DNA from: JAHJQZ01 sp963676075
Lineage (GTDB): Bacteria; Pseudomonadota; Alphaproteobacteria; Rhizobiales; Devosiaceae
NCBI GenBank assembly: GCA_963676075.2
Contig: CAXXNZ010000028.1
Coordinates: 275,982 to 339,981, forward strand
Direction of reading: 5' to 3'
Length of the DNA: 64,000 nt
Shown one piece after another: positions 1 to 9,194 of this stretch. The position numbers were made by a program, and so were the translations under genes. A model generated the notes under the pieces. It was not told where the DNA came from. It saw only the letters and a list, made by a program, of their open reading frames with translations, and made no database searches. Within the stretch, counting starts at the first letter, position 1, and every line of letters starts with the position of its first letter.

Positions 1-740
1 TCATCATCGATGGCGGCAATTCCTTCTACAAGGACAGCGTACGCCGCGCCGCGTCTCTGGAGGCCAAAAGCATCGACTTCGTCGACTGCGGCACCTCGGG
101 CGGCGTCTGGGGTCTCGAGCGCGGCTATTGCATGATGATCGGCGGCCCGAAAAAGAGCGTCGACCATCTCGATCCGATCTTTGCCGCCCTGGCTCCGGGC
201 ATGGGTGACATCCCCCGCACCCAGGGCCGCGACAATGCCGACCCGCGCGTCGAACAGGGCTATATCCACGCTGGCCCATCCGGTTCCGGCCACTTCGTCA
301 AGATGGTTCACAACGGCATCGAGTACGGCATCATGCAGGCCTATGCCGAAGGACTCGACATCCTCAAGGGCAAGAATTCCGACGCATTGGGTGAAGCCGA
401 CCGCTTTGATCTCAATTTGCCGGACGTTGCTGAGGTGTGGCGGCGCGGGTCCGTTATTTCCTCCTGGCTGCTCGACCTGACCGCCGAGGCGCTGGCGAGC
501 GATCCCGAACTCTCTGCCTATTCGGGCACTGTCCCGGACTCGGGCGAAGGACGCTGGACCATCGAAGCCGCCATCGAGGAAGCGGTTCCCGCCGATGTGC
601 TGACCACGGCACTGTTCGCACGCTTCCGCTCGCGCACAGGCAACACCTATGGCGAGAAAGCACTGAGCGCCATGCGCGCCGGCTTCGGTGGCCACAAGGA
701 GCCACAAAAGGCCACGCCGTCGGAGAACAAGCCGAAATGA
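1..740 (+). CDS. gnd: 6-phosphogluconate dehydrogenase (decarboxylating), short form, 5' end outside window
   Basis: Oxidative decarboxylation of 6-phosphogluconate to ribulose 5-phosphate in the cytosolic pentose phosphate pathway. The frame is open from base 3 and enters the window inside the N-terminal Rossmann domain at IIDGGNSFYKD. The substrate-site motif CGTSGGVWGLERG and the catalytic-helix motif HFVKMVHNGIEYGIMQA are both visible. This spacing and the short C-terminal part mark the shorter, often NAD-preferring Gnd class rather than the 470-residue GndA type, a copy of which also lies further along this window. The stop overlaps the start of the glucokinase by four bases (ATGA), so the two are surely cotranscribed. 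Family assignment is firm; cofactor preference is inferred. Confidence 0.93.
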   Translation, partial: IIDGGNSFYKDSVRRAASLEAKSIDFVDCGTSGGVWGLERGYCMMIGGPKKSVDHLDPIFAALAPGMGDIPRTQGRDNADPRVEQGYIHAGPSGSGHFVKMVHNGIEYGIMQAYAEGLDILKGKNSDALGEADRFDLNLPDVAEVWRRGSVISSWLLDLTAEALASDPELSAYSGTVPDSGEGRWTIEAAIEEAVPADVLTTALFARFRSRTGNTYGEKALSAMRAGFGGHKEPQKATPSENKPK

Positions 741-1468
741 GCGAGCAGACAGAAGTCCTCAAGACCCTGGCCATCGATGTCGGCGGCACCGGGCTCAAGC
801 TCGACGTGCTTGACGACACCGGAAAGATGATCGTGCCGCGCGCCCGCATCGACACGCCCTACCCGTTCACACCGGACGTGCTGATCGACTCCGCCGCCAA
901 AATGGCAAAAGACATGCCTGACTTCGATCGCATCTCTCTCGGCTTTCCCGGCTTCGTGCGCGATGGCAAGGTGCTGACAGCACCCGAATTCGGCACAGAG
1001 AAATGGGCTGATTTCCCTCTCTCCGACGCCCTGACCAAGCGTTTCGGCAAGCCGGCGCGCATTCTCAACGACGCCGAGGTCCAGGGGTTTGGCGCCATTT
1101 CGGGCAAGGGGCTCGAACTGGTCTTGACCCTCGGGACCGGCGCCGGAACGGCGCTTTATCGCGACGGGCAATTGATGCCGCATCTCGAACTGGCCCACCA
1201 TGTCATCCGCAAGGACATGACTTACAACGAGTATGTCGGCGACAAGGCCCGCAGGAAGATCGGCAAGAAGCGCTGGGCAAAGCGCGTAGCCAAAACCATC
1301 GACATCCTGTTCGACCTGGTACGCTATGACCGGCTCTATATCGGCGGCGGCAACGCCCAGAGGCTTAAAAGCCTGCCCGACAACGTCACCACCGTGTCGA
1401 ACGACACCGGATTGACCGGTGGCCTGCGCTTGTGGACGAGCGCAGGTTTGTCGGGGACTTACAAATAA
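737..1468 (+). CDS. ppgK: Polyphosphate glucokinase-like ROK family kinase
   Basis: A ROK-family sugar kinase of 243 residues, probably phosphorylating glucose with polyphosphate or ATP. The phosphate-binding DVGGTG motif lies at residues 14-19, an LND-type motif precedes the catalytic region, and LGTGAGTAL forms the adenosine/phosphate loop. A lysine/arginine-rich stretch (DKARRKIGKKRWAKR) in the C-terminal half is typical of polyphosphate-using members. The start is set by the ATGA overlap with gnd, although the frame is open further upstream. Coupling to 6PGDH places it in glucose entry to the pentose phosphate or Entner-Doudoroff routes. Use of polyphosphate rather than ATP is inferred from similarity. 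Confidence 0.85.
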   Translation: MSEQTEVLKTLAIDVGGTGLKLDVLDDTGKMIVPRARIDTPYPFTPDVLIDSAAKMAKDMPDFDRISLGFPGFVRDGKVLTAPEFGTEKWADFPLSDALTKRFGKPARILNDAEVQGFGAISGKGLELVLTLGTGAGTALYRDGQLMPHLELAHHVIRKDMTYNEYVGDKARRKIGKKRWAKRVAKTIDILFDLVRYDRLYIGGGNAQRLKSLPDNVTTVSNDTGLTGGLRLWTSAGLSGTYK

Positions 1469-1559
1469 GTATATCCGCCGCAAACATCACGAAGAGTTCA
1501 GGGTGTTTGTTGGTCATGTCCCAAGGCGGTTGTCCTCCTCCCAGACCCGCCGCCTTTTG

Positions 1560-1592
1560 CCGGGAAGGTAGTTTGCCCTCCTGCCTTCCCGG
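1560..1592. terminator. Hairpin between convergent genes
   Basis: A 12-bp stem (CCGGGAAGGTAG against CTGCCTTCCCGG, one T/G mismatch) with a 9-base loop lies about 90 bases after the kinase stop, in a gap between convergent genes. There is no clean T-tract, so it is a candidate bidirectional or processed terminator rather than a textbook intrinsic one. Nothing else is evident in the roughly 300-base gap. Confidence 0.5.
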
Positions 1593-1767
1593 CCCCCTTC
1601 TCAATCCCTCGAAGACAAGAAACGTCCCACCTCATTGCCATTAGCAATGAGGCGTCAAATGTCGCCGACGACAAGCTCTATTTCGTCTCGAAAGCCGGCG
1701 GCGACCGGAGCCGGAGCGGCACTGCCGCATCCGTCACCGGTCCGTCCTCATGCCGCGTCGTCCGCCT

Positions 1768-4700
1768 CTATTTGGCGTACCAGCCACTTTCGAACATATG
1801 TCCGGTTTTCCACTCCTCGATCGTCGCCGTGTTGACGCACACGGTTTCGACCGGGTCGCGGGTCTGGCTGAACTCCTCATCGATCAGATAGCCGACCACC
1901 GAACAGTCTTCGCGGTAAAGACCAAGCACGGCGTTCTCGCTCTGGTAGCGCATTTCGATGAACACCGCCGGCACCCGCCTGTTCTGCCACAGCGCCGTGC
2001 CGTAATCCTTGAGCGTGTACGAATTGGACGTCACCTGCCACTTGTCGTAGCCCTGCTGCGAGCGGGTCTGCGCTATCTCGGGGAACAGTTTGGCGAATTG
2101 CGTGGAACCTCCCTCGACGAATGCCATCGCCATGGTGCCGAGGTCCTTGGCTGCCCCGACCGCCTTGGTGCGGTTCTCCTCACGCATCTTGTCCTGCGCC
2201 GCAAGCCGCAGCTTCTCGGCTGTCTGGTTCTGCTGGCGCTGCAGTTCGGCTTCCGCCGCAGCTTTCTGGCGTTGCGCCTCAAGCCGCGCCTCGCGCTGCT
2301 GGTTGGTCTCGTCGATCTGGGCCAGTTCGGTCGTGTAGTCCTGGTTCGAAATCCACAGCGGCACCAGCAGATGCTGCACGTTTTCGCGGTCGAGCCCTGC
2401 CAGCAACTGCTTCAGCGACTGGGCGTCGGCATAAATGCCCGAACAGGCGCCACGCTGGGCCAATACGAAGGATCGGTCGAGCATCACCGGCGTCAGGTTC
2501 GGTGTGCCCGCGCCGTAATAGAATTGCAGCACGCTGCGCTGACCGGCCAACAGATTGGCATTGGCATAGGCATCGGCATCGCTGGCAAAACAGATGTCGC
2601 CCTCGCCGTCGGCCAGATAGATGAGACCGAACCCCTGCTTTTCTTCTGCATTGATCTGGTCCGCGAGCTGGCGTGACGAATTGGCGAGCGTTTGCTCGAA
2701 CTCGCTGACCTGCTGCTTGGTGATCGCGACCAGCGTGCTGAGCCTGCCCAACTCGAAATCGAGAATGGCGGGTCGCGCCTCGGTGGCTGAGCGCTTGAGG
2801 AAACCACCGCGCTCGACCAGAACCAGGTCGACCGCACTCATGTAGTCGGGCCCGCATTGACCGCCACCGCTGAGCCGCGCCGCACCGAGCTGGCGCAGGC
2901 TATTCTGCATCAGCAGCATCGCCGTCGAAATCGCCGGCGGCGGATTGAGCCAGCAGGTCTTGGCCGTGCTGTTATCGAAGGTCAGGTTTCCAAGCAGGTT
3001 CACCGCCATGTTGGGCGCCGATCCCCCGGCATTCTTCAGCACCAGGATATCGGCATCATCGCCGCTCAGCAGTTCGGAATTGGCAGCGTTGAGCGCAATG
3101 CCGTTGTCGGCGGCCGCAACCTGCGGCCCGCCATCCTGCTTGGCCTTCTGCAGCGCAGCAAACTGCGCGTATTCGGTCTGAAGCGAGTTGGCGCCGAGAT
3201 AGTCTTCAACCGCAGTGTTGGCGTTCATGATCTGCTGCCAGTCCTCGAGCTTTATGGCAGCGTCGATCTGGTCCTGCAGGGCGATGAGCGTCGCGATGTC
3301 CGGCGACGTGATGTTATTGGCAATGAACTCGACCAGAAACGCGCTGTACAACTGCGCAGTTTCACCTGCCAGCACCTGGGCATTCTGGCGCGACTGGGCA
3401 TTGGCGACCGAGCGTTCCTGACGAGAGGCCTGGAACGCCGTATCGCCGGCAAGCACCGCTTCCATGGCATCGGCGCGCTGGACGATGGCGCTGGCCTCGC
3501 CAGCCGACAAAGCTTCCCGAAGGGCAACCAAAGCGCGCCCAACGGCCAGCGGATCGGCAAAACGGGCGCCCGCCTCGGAATAGGCCCCAACTTCCTCGAC
3601 CAGATCTGCAGCCTTTGATTCCGCCGTCGCGATCTCGATCGATTGCGCCTTCTGCTCGGCCTGCTTTTGCGCCAGAACGTCGTCGGTGACGATCGGAGCA
3701 CCAAGCGCATTCACATAGGCATCGAGCTGTTGATTCAGCCCGGAGGTGAACACCGTCTGGCGTGCGGTGGCCAGAAGACTGGCGATTTCGACCGCATTGC
3801 CTTTTTGCAGCGTCGACTCGAGCCGCGCCTGCAGGTCGAGCAGCTCGCCGATATTGGCAGCCGTCAGATTGTGCGAAATGTAGTCCTTGAGGAAACCATT
3901 GAGGTTTTCGCTGTCTCTGCGGGCCGCGACCGCCGTTGAGGCCTCCACCTGCTTGGCAGCAGCAATCTTGTTGGCGCGATAGGTGACGAACCCATCCTCC
4001 GCCGCAACCAGTCTGCTCAGTTCGCCATAGGCATTTTCGATCGCTTCGGGAGCCTGGTTTTCCAGCGCCATGTTGAGCGCCACGAGCGCACGAGCCACCT
4101 TGAGACCCTCTCCGAATTCGTATCCCTCCGCCGAATAGGACGTCACGTCTTCGATCAAGGTAATGGACTTGTCGTTGGCGGCGGAAATCGCCAGACGCGC
4201 CTTTTCCTTGGCCGCCTGTTCGGCCACCAGCCTTGCCTGATCGTCAGCTTTGCTGGCCATCAGTCGCAGCTCCTGAACCAGCTCCGGATTGGCGTCGACG
4301 CCAACCGTCTCGCTGGCCTGGGCAAGCGCGGCGTCGCAGGCAACACGGGCCGCGTTCCAGTCCTGGCGGCTCATCGCCGACGAACACTCGACCTTGTTGT
4401 CCTGCAAGGTCACCAGCGCCCGGCGCAGGCTCAGTTCGTCGAGATCGCTGCGAAGACCGGCAATCTTGGTGTCCAGTTCGAGTTTGGGCAGCTTGTCCGG
4501 ATTTGACAGAAGCAGCGTCAGGTTGCGCTGCGTCCTGTCGATCTGGAGCGGCAGGTTATGCCGTTCGGCGGCGAGATCGTCTCGGGCCGCCTGGGCGAAA
4601 CTGGCGACACCGGGATCGTTGGGATAAACGGTCAGTGCCAGCTGGCATGCGGTGTCGCGATCGATCGGGTCGAGGTATTCGGATGTGTCCGTGCACGAAA

Positions 4701-5478
4701 TCCTGGCAGAATCCGCCGCCGCGCGCGTTTCCATGGCCATGTCGAACTGCGCCTTGGAGGCATAGCCACCACTGCGGAAGGCGTAGAACTCGTCGGCTCG
4801 GTCGAAACCGAGTTTACTCGCCTCGGCATAATCGGACGGACTGACGAATCCACCGGCTTTGGCCTGAAGATAGGATGCCGGATCGCCGAATTCGGAGCGT
4901 GCGAAATCCTGATAATCGGCGCGATTGTCGAAGCCTGCCGCACTGGCGGCCTGCCACTCCGAACGAACCTGGAAACCGCCGGCCCGGGCCGCCACCAGTT
5001 CGTCGCGATTATAGAAGCCGCCGGCCTGGGCCTGCTGGAATTCGTCAGCGCTGCGCCAGCCTTCCGCCGCGATCTGTTCGAGTGTCGCCAGCGTGCTTTC
5101 GCTGAAATCGGTCTGCGGAAGATTGAAGGCACGCTGATAGGCCGCGAGCGCACTTTTGGAGCCCGAGCCCCAGTCGCCGTCGATGGCCTTCTGGTAAAAG
5201 CCGAGCGCCTTGAGCGCGGTCTGTGCGCGTTTGTATTCGGCCTGCTTCTTGGCCAGAATCTGCCGCTGTTTGGCGGCCTGTTGGCGCTGGAGTTCGGTCT
5301 GCTGCTGGCTTTTTGCCGCTTCCTGCGCACCGAGCACAATCATCGTGCCCAGCATGCCGCCGAAAACCGATCCGATATTGTCCGCCATCGCCGGTGGCGC
5401 CGAAATCGTTAGCGTCATGACAACCGGCAGAATCACGCCCAGCCGAAATCCGCAGGCAATCATGTTAACGACGCGCAT
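1768..5478 (-). CDS. Very large secreted peptidoglycan-binding repeat protein
   Basis: A 1236-residue protein with an N-terminal signal peptide ending near APPAMA (residue 32). A Q-rich helical segment spans residues 55-85, followed by a PG_binding_1-like domain around 85-135 (ALGFYQKAIDGDWGSGS...). Eight tandem 14-residue units occupy 133-244. The middle is helical and contains two homologous copies of a roughly 200-residue unit (compare KVARALVALNMAL with AVGRALVALREAL). A second Q/R-rich coiled coil lies in the C-terminal third. Several cysteines in the last third could form periplasmic disulfides. No catalytic motif is visible. I infer a structural envelope protein at the periplasm/peptidoglycan interface. 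An alternative start is MIACGF five codons in. The function is unknown. Confidence 0.8.
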   Translation of the reverse strand: MRVVNMIACGFRLGVILPVVMTLTISAPPAMADNIGSVFGGMLGTMIVLGAQEAAKSQQQTELQRQQAAKQRQILAKKQAEYKRAQTALKALGFYQKAIDGDWGSGSKSALAAYQRAFNLPQTDFSESTLATLEQIAAEGWRSADEFQQAQAGGFYNRDELVAARAGGFQVRSEWQAASAAGFDNRADYQDFARSEFGDPASYLQAKAGGFVSPSDYAEASKLGFDRADEFYAFRSGGYASKAQFDMAMETRAAADSARISCTDTSEYLDPIDRDTACQLALTVYPNDPGVASFAQAARDDLAAERHNLPLQIDRTQRNLTLLLSNPDKLPKLELDTKIAGLRSDLDELSLRRALVTLQDNKVECSSAMSRQDWNAARVACDAALAQASETVGVDANPELVQELRLMASKADDQARLVAEQAAKEKARLAISAANDKSITLIEDVTSYSAEGYEFGEGLKVARALVALNMALENQAPEAIENAYGELSRLVAAEDGFVTYRANKIAAAKQVEASTAVAARRDSENLNGFLKDYISHNLTAANIGELLDLQARLESTLQKGNAVEIASLLATARQTVFTSGLNQQLDAYVNALGAPIVTDDVLAQKQAEQKAQSIEIATAESKAADLVEEVGAYSEAGARFADPLAVGRALVALREALSAGEASAIVQRADAMEAVLAGDTAFQASRQERSVANAQSRQNAQVLAGETAQLYSAFLVEFIANNITSPDIATLIALQDQIDAAIKLEDWQQIMNANTAVEDYLGANSLQTEYAQFAALQKAKQDGGPQVAAADNGIALNAANSELLSGDDADILVLKNAGGSAPNMAVNLLGNLTFDNSTAKTCWLNPPPAISTAMLLMQNSLRQLGAARLSGGGQCGPDYMSAVDLVLVERGGFLKRSATEARPAILDFELGRLSTLVAITKQQVSEFEQTLANSSRQLADQINAEEKQGFGLIYLADGEGDICFASDADAYANANLLAGQRSVLQFYYGAGTPNLTPVMLDRSFVLAQRGACSGIYADAQSLKQLLAGLDRENVQHLLVPLWISNQDYTTELAQIDETNQQREARLEAQRQKAAAEAELQRQQNQTAEKLRLAAQDKMREENRTKAVGAAKDLGTMAMAFVEGGSTQFAKLFPEIAQTRSQQGYDKWQVTSNSYTLKDYGTALWQNRRVPAVFIEMRYQSENAVLGLYREDCSVVGYLIDEEFSQTRDPVETVCVNTATIEEWKTGHMFESGWYAK
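4747..5082 (-). repeat. Eight tandem 14-residue protein repeats
   Basis: Within the large secreted protein, residues 133-244 fall exactly into eight 14-residue units. Examples are LEQIAAEGWRSADE, FQQAQAGGFYNRDE, LVAARAGGFQVRSE, WQAASAAGFDNRAD and YLQAKAGGFVSPSD. Position 1 is aromatic or leucine, position 5 is usually a small residue, positions 7-8 are usually small (often GG) and position 9 is aromatic. The units are degenerate at DNA level, so this is an old, protein-level repeat. Confidence 0.8.
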
Positions 5479-6140
5479 CTAAGTCCCCCAAAAGCCTTCG
5501 TCAGGTAATAAGCCCCCGACCCGTAAAAAACTGCTGCCTGCGTTTATCGATCAATACTGCATATGAGCGGCGAAAAAGACTGCATCGCGGCCCAATGCCA
5601 ATCGGATCCAATGAACACACGCCAACTTACTTGCCCGCAATAACCTGATCAATCAATTGCACAATCAGTCTTTTCGCCGAATTCGGTAAACGGCGCGAGG
5701 TGACGTTTTGATTGGCCCGGCTTACCGGCAAGCCCTTGCATGCTGCCGTGCTTCCGACCGAAATAGAATGCGGCACCTTCTCGCGCCTGTGTATTTCGGC
5801 GCATTTCTTTTTTGCTTAAATCGGATCGACTTGCCGGCAGAGCTTTGAACTTCTTTATCGGGTAAATGCGACGCAGCAGCGGTATCAACAGCGCCGGGTT
5901 ATTCTTGACCAACTAAGGCCATTTTTCTCGCTCTCAGGGAAGCCCCAGTTCGCATCCACTTGCCCGGCACGGACGCAGCAACCATGCCGCACCCCTCGCG
6001 AAATTCTGGCCTCAGCAAAACTGTCGTGCTACCTAATCCGGCGTCTTTCGCCCGTGTTTGGGCCAACCGGAGTCCAGAGCCAGCTTCTCGCCCTTGTAGA
6101 CACCTGCCATAATCCCGTGCCGCCCAAAAAGGACCCGACA
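5479..6140. other. Long divergent intergenic region without a supported gene
   Basis: About 660 bases between the divergently oriented large envelope protein and nadK. The sequence looks less GC-rich than its neighbours and carries short A/T runs. Promoters for both flanking genes should lie here, but I cannot pick convincing -35/-10 pairs. An 87-codon minus-strand frame (5649-5912, TTG start) has no recognisable family and is not called. Confidence 0.5.
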
Positions 6141-6917
6141 GTGCCTCCGCGACATTTCAGTTCAATCGCCTTCACGTCGAGCGGGACGGAGGAAGCCGAC
6201 CGCGCGGCCAAGCAGATGCGCGACCGCTATGGCGACACTTCGCTCGACAGCGCCGATGTCGTCGTTGCCCTGGGTGGCGATGGGCTGATGCTCGAAACCC
6301 TGCACCGCGTCATGCCGCGCGGCACGCCGGTCTACGGCATCAATCATGGTTCCATCGGCTTTTTGATGAACGAACCGGACGATCGCGATCTTATCGAGCG
6401 TCTCGGCGCCGCCGCCGAAACCAAGATCTACCCGCTGCTGATGCGCGTCACCGACATCCATGGCGCCGAGGTCGAGGCCTACGCCTTCAACGAGGTGTCG
6501 CTGTTCCGTACCACCTACCAGACCGCCAAGATCCGCGTCGAAGTCGACGATCAGGTGCGCATGGAGGAACTGTTCTGCGATGGGGTGCTGGTGTCGACCC
6601 CGGCGGGCTCCACGGCCTACAACCTGTCAGCCCACGGCCCCATCCTGCCGATAAACTCGTCTCTTCTCGCGCTGACGCCGATATCGGCCTTCCGCCCGCG
6701 GCGCTGGCACGGCGCCATTCTGCCCAATCGGGCTAAAGTGGTCATCACCGTACTGGAGACGGCAAAACGCCCGGTCAGCGCCGTTGCCGACAAATTCGAG
6801 TTCAAAGACGCCGCGCGCGTCGAAGTCGTCGAAGACCGCACCCATTGGGTGACGCTGCTGTTCGATGTCGGCCACGAGCTTGAGGAACGGGTCCTCAAGG
6901 AACAGTTCCAGTACTGA
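6141..6917 (+). CDS. nadK: NAD kinase
   Basis: ATP-dependent phosphorylation of NAD to NADP in the cytosol. The GGDG motif is at residues 45-48 (VVALGGDGLMLETLH), the conserved NE is in YAFNEVSLFR, and the TPAGSTAYNLSAHGPI loop matches the family TPTGSTAY signature. The open frame extends upstream to 6054, but the GTG at 6141 has an AAGGA element 8-9 bases ahead and gives 258 residues, the usual length for alphaproteobacterial NadK. It sits alone between the large envelope gene and a convergent DUF2336 gene. Confidence 0.95.
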   Translation: MPPRHFSSIAFTSSGTEEADRAAKQMRDRYGDTSLDSADVVVALGGDGLMLETLHRVMPRGTPVYGINHGSIGFLMNEPDDRDLIERLGAAAETKIYPLLMRVTDIHGAEVEAYAFNEVSLFRTTYQTAKIRVEVDDQVRMEELFCDGVLVSTPAGSTAYNLSAHGPILPINSSLLALTPISAFRPRRWHGAILPNRAKVVITVLETAKRPVSAVADKFEFKDAARVEVVEDRTHWVTLLFDVGHELEERVLKEQFQY

Positions 6918-6944
6918 CCTGCTTCGCGTCTGCCGTTTGTTCGC

Positions 6945-8150
6945 TCAGGCCGCGCCGGCAAGCGCTGTCGAGCGCGACTGTGCTATCGGCATCGGCTTGT
7001 TGCCGGCTTCCTCGCGGGCAAAGCCCAGCATCACACCGCGCGATGCCTTGCGGGCCAGAGTGACGTTCTGCTCGTTGAGATAGGAGAAGGCCTCGGTCAG
7101 GCTATCCGGAATCTGGCCATCGTGCTCGATGACCAGTTCGTCGATGACCACCGTGACGACGAAATAGCGGGCTGCCAGATCGTCGCCGAGATCGGCATTG
7201 CGGGCATGCAGAACCAGCCTGATCATCAGATCGGAAAGTGCCCGCCCCAACCCGGCGCGCTCGAACAGCGCTGCAAGCCCTGCCCGTCCCCCGTTCTCCA
7301 AAAGCGACATCACCCGCGACGCCGGCAGGTCGACCAGCAGCGCCATCGCAGCTGCAAAGAAGCGGATCCGCCCTGAAATCAGCGCCTTCAGCATCAGCCG
7401 GGTTGAGATGGCATCGCGTTCGTTCAGCAGATCGAGCACCGAATGTCCGCCAACCGCCAGTTCGCGCTCGGCAATCGCGGTTGCGGCATTGTCGGCGCCG
7501 TCGCGCATCAGCCTGTCCAGGCGCCGAGGCGCGACGGCCCCCTTGACGATACGCGTCTGGCTGAGCGCCGCGCGGACCTGGGCGCCGAGATCGAGCCGGA
7601 TCGTTGCCGGCAGGTCGGCGCGCCTGAGCAAGGCGCCTCGGATGACCGGATCATTCTCTGCCCGCCGGCACAATTTCACGTAGCTCTGAGGCGACGGTTT
7701 GACGTCGCGCCGCGCCAGCATGTCTACGACAACATCCCGCTCCGGCCGGTCGAGCAGCATGGCGATCAACGATTTGCCGATATTGGCCCGCGAAGCTATG
7801 GCCTGCGCCATCAGCGCATCCGCTTCTCTCAAAACAACGACCAGATCGGCATCGATCAGCACCGGTGAATACTGGGCAATGGCGCGGGCAATGACGGGCA
7901 GGTCGCCGAGAAGTGCCAGCATCAGCGGACGCGGCGCCCTTTCGCAATGCAGCAGTCCATAGGCCAGCGCCGCCCTGACTTTCACCGAAGCATCATCGAG
8001 AAAACCCATGGCAGCGGCGTAAAGAGCAGCCTGCTCGGCATCGGGTCCGTCATGCACAGCGAGCGCACTGGCGACGAAATGAGCCGCCTGGCCGCGATCG
8101 GCACTATCGGGCGAATGCGCCAGTTCTACAAAGTCCCGATAGGAGATCAT
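6945..8150 (-). CDS. DUF2336 domain-containing protein
   Basis: A 401-residue, mostly alpha-helical protein of the alphaproteobacterial DUF2336 family, with no signal peptide or membrane segment. HEAT-like helical repeats are suggested by recurring patterns such as VRAALAYGLLHCERAP and FLDDASVKV. The start at 8150 (MISYRDFVELAHS) is chosen because GGAG lies six bases upstream. The frame continues 42 codons further up without a Shine-Dalgarno. In other alphaproteobacteria DUF2336 proteins often occur near c-di-GMP, motility or general stress genes, but the role is not established here. Convergent with nadK. Confidence 0.85.
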   Translation of the reverse strand: MISYRDFVELAHSPDSADRGQAAHFVASALAVHDGPDAEQAALYAAAMGFLDDASVKVRAALAYGLLHCERAPRPLMLALLGDLPVIARAIAQYSPVLIDADLVVVLREADALMAQAIASRANIGKSLIAMLLDRPERDVVVDMLARRDVKPSPQSYVKLCRRAENDPVIRGALLRRADLPATIRLDLGAQVRAALSQTRIVKGAVAPRRLDRLMRDGADNAATAIAERELAVGGHSVLDLLNERDAISTRLMLKALISGRIRFFAAAMALLVDLPASRVMSLLENGGRAGLAALFERAGLGRALSDLMIRLVLHARNADLGDDLAARYFVVTVVIDELVIEHDGQIPDSLTEAFSYLNEQNVTLARKASRGVMLGFAREEAGNKPMPIAQSRSTALAGAA

Positions 8151-8343
8151 CCATTGCTCCGCTGCTTGGCACGCAAACGCTAGCTGCGAAGACTTAAGGA
8201 TTGGTTCACCATGATAATTTCGCTTCGAGGCGCTACGGAGCACGGTCAAATCGCTTGCAAAAGCACCGGCGCGCAAAGCGTATCACCGGACTATAAGGCA
8301 ACAGCCTCACTGGGCATTTCGGCTGCCTTACGTCGGCCTAGGG

Positions 8344-9162
8344 CTAATTGTTGTAAAGTTGCGCGAAGAAACCGGCATTGACCTTCGGCTCGGCTGCAAG
8401 AGGCGACTTCGCCTTGCCTGTCGTCTCCGAGAAAAGATCGACGAACGACATCGGCAACTGCGGATCGGCGGGCCGCGAAACCAGTGCCCCTCCTTCCGAA
8501 GCGGACGCCATGGCCGATCCTTGCTGGCTCAAAGCCTCGTGCCGCGCCACCAGAACCTTGTAGACGTCACGAATCGTCCGGGCAGAACCACCCTTGTCGT
8601 AAAAGATCGCCGGATTGGCCTCAGCTTCGGAGGGAAAAAGTTTGGCGGCGACCTGATCCGGATTGTCGAGCCCGGCCCGGAACAGTTTCTCCGCGCCATG
8701 CGCGCCAAGAAAATGGGCGATGTACAGTTCGCCCGGACTCGGCATGCGCCCGAACCTGTTCTTGAGATAGGCGCCATTGTCGCGCGTGAAGGCGGCAGCG
8801 AGATTGGCCGCGACTTCCGGATCTTCACGCAGCTTGAGAACTTCCGCCCGTAAGTTCTTGTCGGCTATATCGAGCCTGCCGTCCGACTTCGCATTAATCG
8901 CATCGGCATAGCGCTGGTAGCCGAGCCGTCCGCCATCCGATTTCATCACCTGGAACCAGGTCTGCTCGAGAAACTGGAACAGTCCCGTTGCCGAACTGGT
9001 GCCGGCCTTGGCCGTTGGGTCAAGGCTCGATTCGCGGATCGCCGTCTGCAACAGATAGTTGAAATCAACGCCACTCTTGTCGCCGGCGCGATTGAGGATC
9101 AGCGCCAGACCGGGCGGTATGTTGATTTCCGATACTGCCATGGCGCGACTCGCTTTGCTCAA
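8344..9162 (-). CDS. Lytic transglycosylase (SLT domain) without obvious signal peptide
   Basis: A soluble lytic transglycosylase-type domain. Catalytic Glu is in AIRESSLDPTAKAG, followed by SSATGLFQFLEQTW, the ES...GLFQ signature of the SLT fold. YIAHFLGAHGAEKLF is a third conserved block. The C-terminal 80 residues are low-complexity and end in FFAQLYNN. Unusually, no signal peptide or transmembrane segment is visible from either candidate start (TTG at 9162 or ATG at 9141), and neither has a strong ribosome-binding site. It may act with flagellar or secretion machinery, or be exported by another route; that is inference. Confidence 0.82.
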   Translation of the reverse strand: MSKASRAMAVSEINIPPGLALILNRAGDKSGVDFNYLLQTAIRESSLDPTAKAGTSSATGLFQFLEQTWFQVMKSDGGRLGYQRYADAINAKSDGRLDIADKNLRAEVLKLREDPEVAANLAAAFTRDNGAYLKNRFGRMPSPGELYIAHFLGAHGAEKLFRAGLDNPDQVAAKLFPSEAEANPAIFYDKGGSARTIRDVYKVLVARHEALSQQGSAMASASEGGALVSRPADPQLPMSFVDLFSETTGKAKSPLAAEPKVNAGFFAQLYNN

Positions 9163-9194
9163 GCTTACCCAAACATGGCAGTGTTAACCAACGA

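Noticed and set aside
1750..2676. Long plus-strand frame opposite the end of the large envelope protein
   Set aside because: Antisense to a continuous 1236-codon frame with signal peptide and repeats; no independent support.
5649..5912. 87-codon minus-strand frame with TTG start in the long intergenic region
   Set aside because: No recognisable family, no Shine-Dalgarno, and composition rich in Lys/Arg as expected of chance translation.
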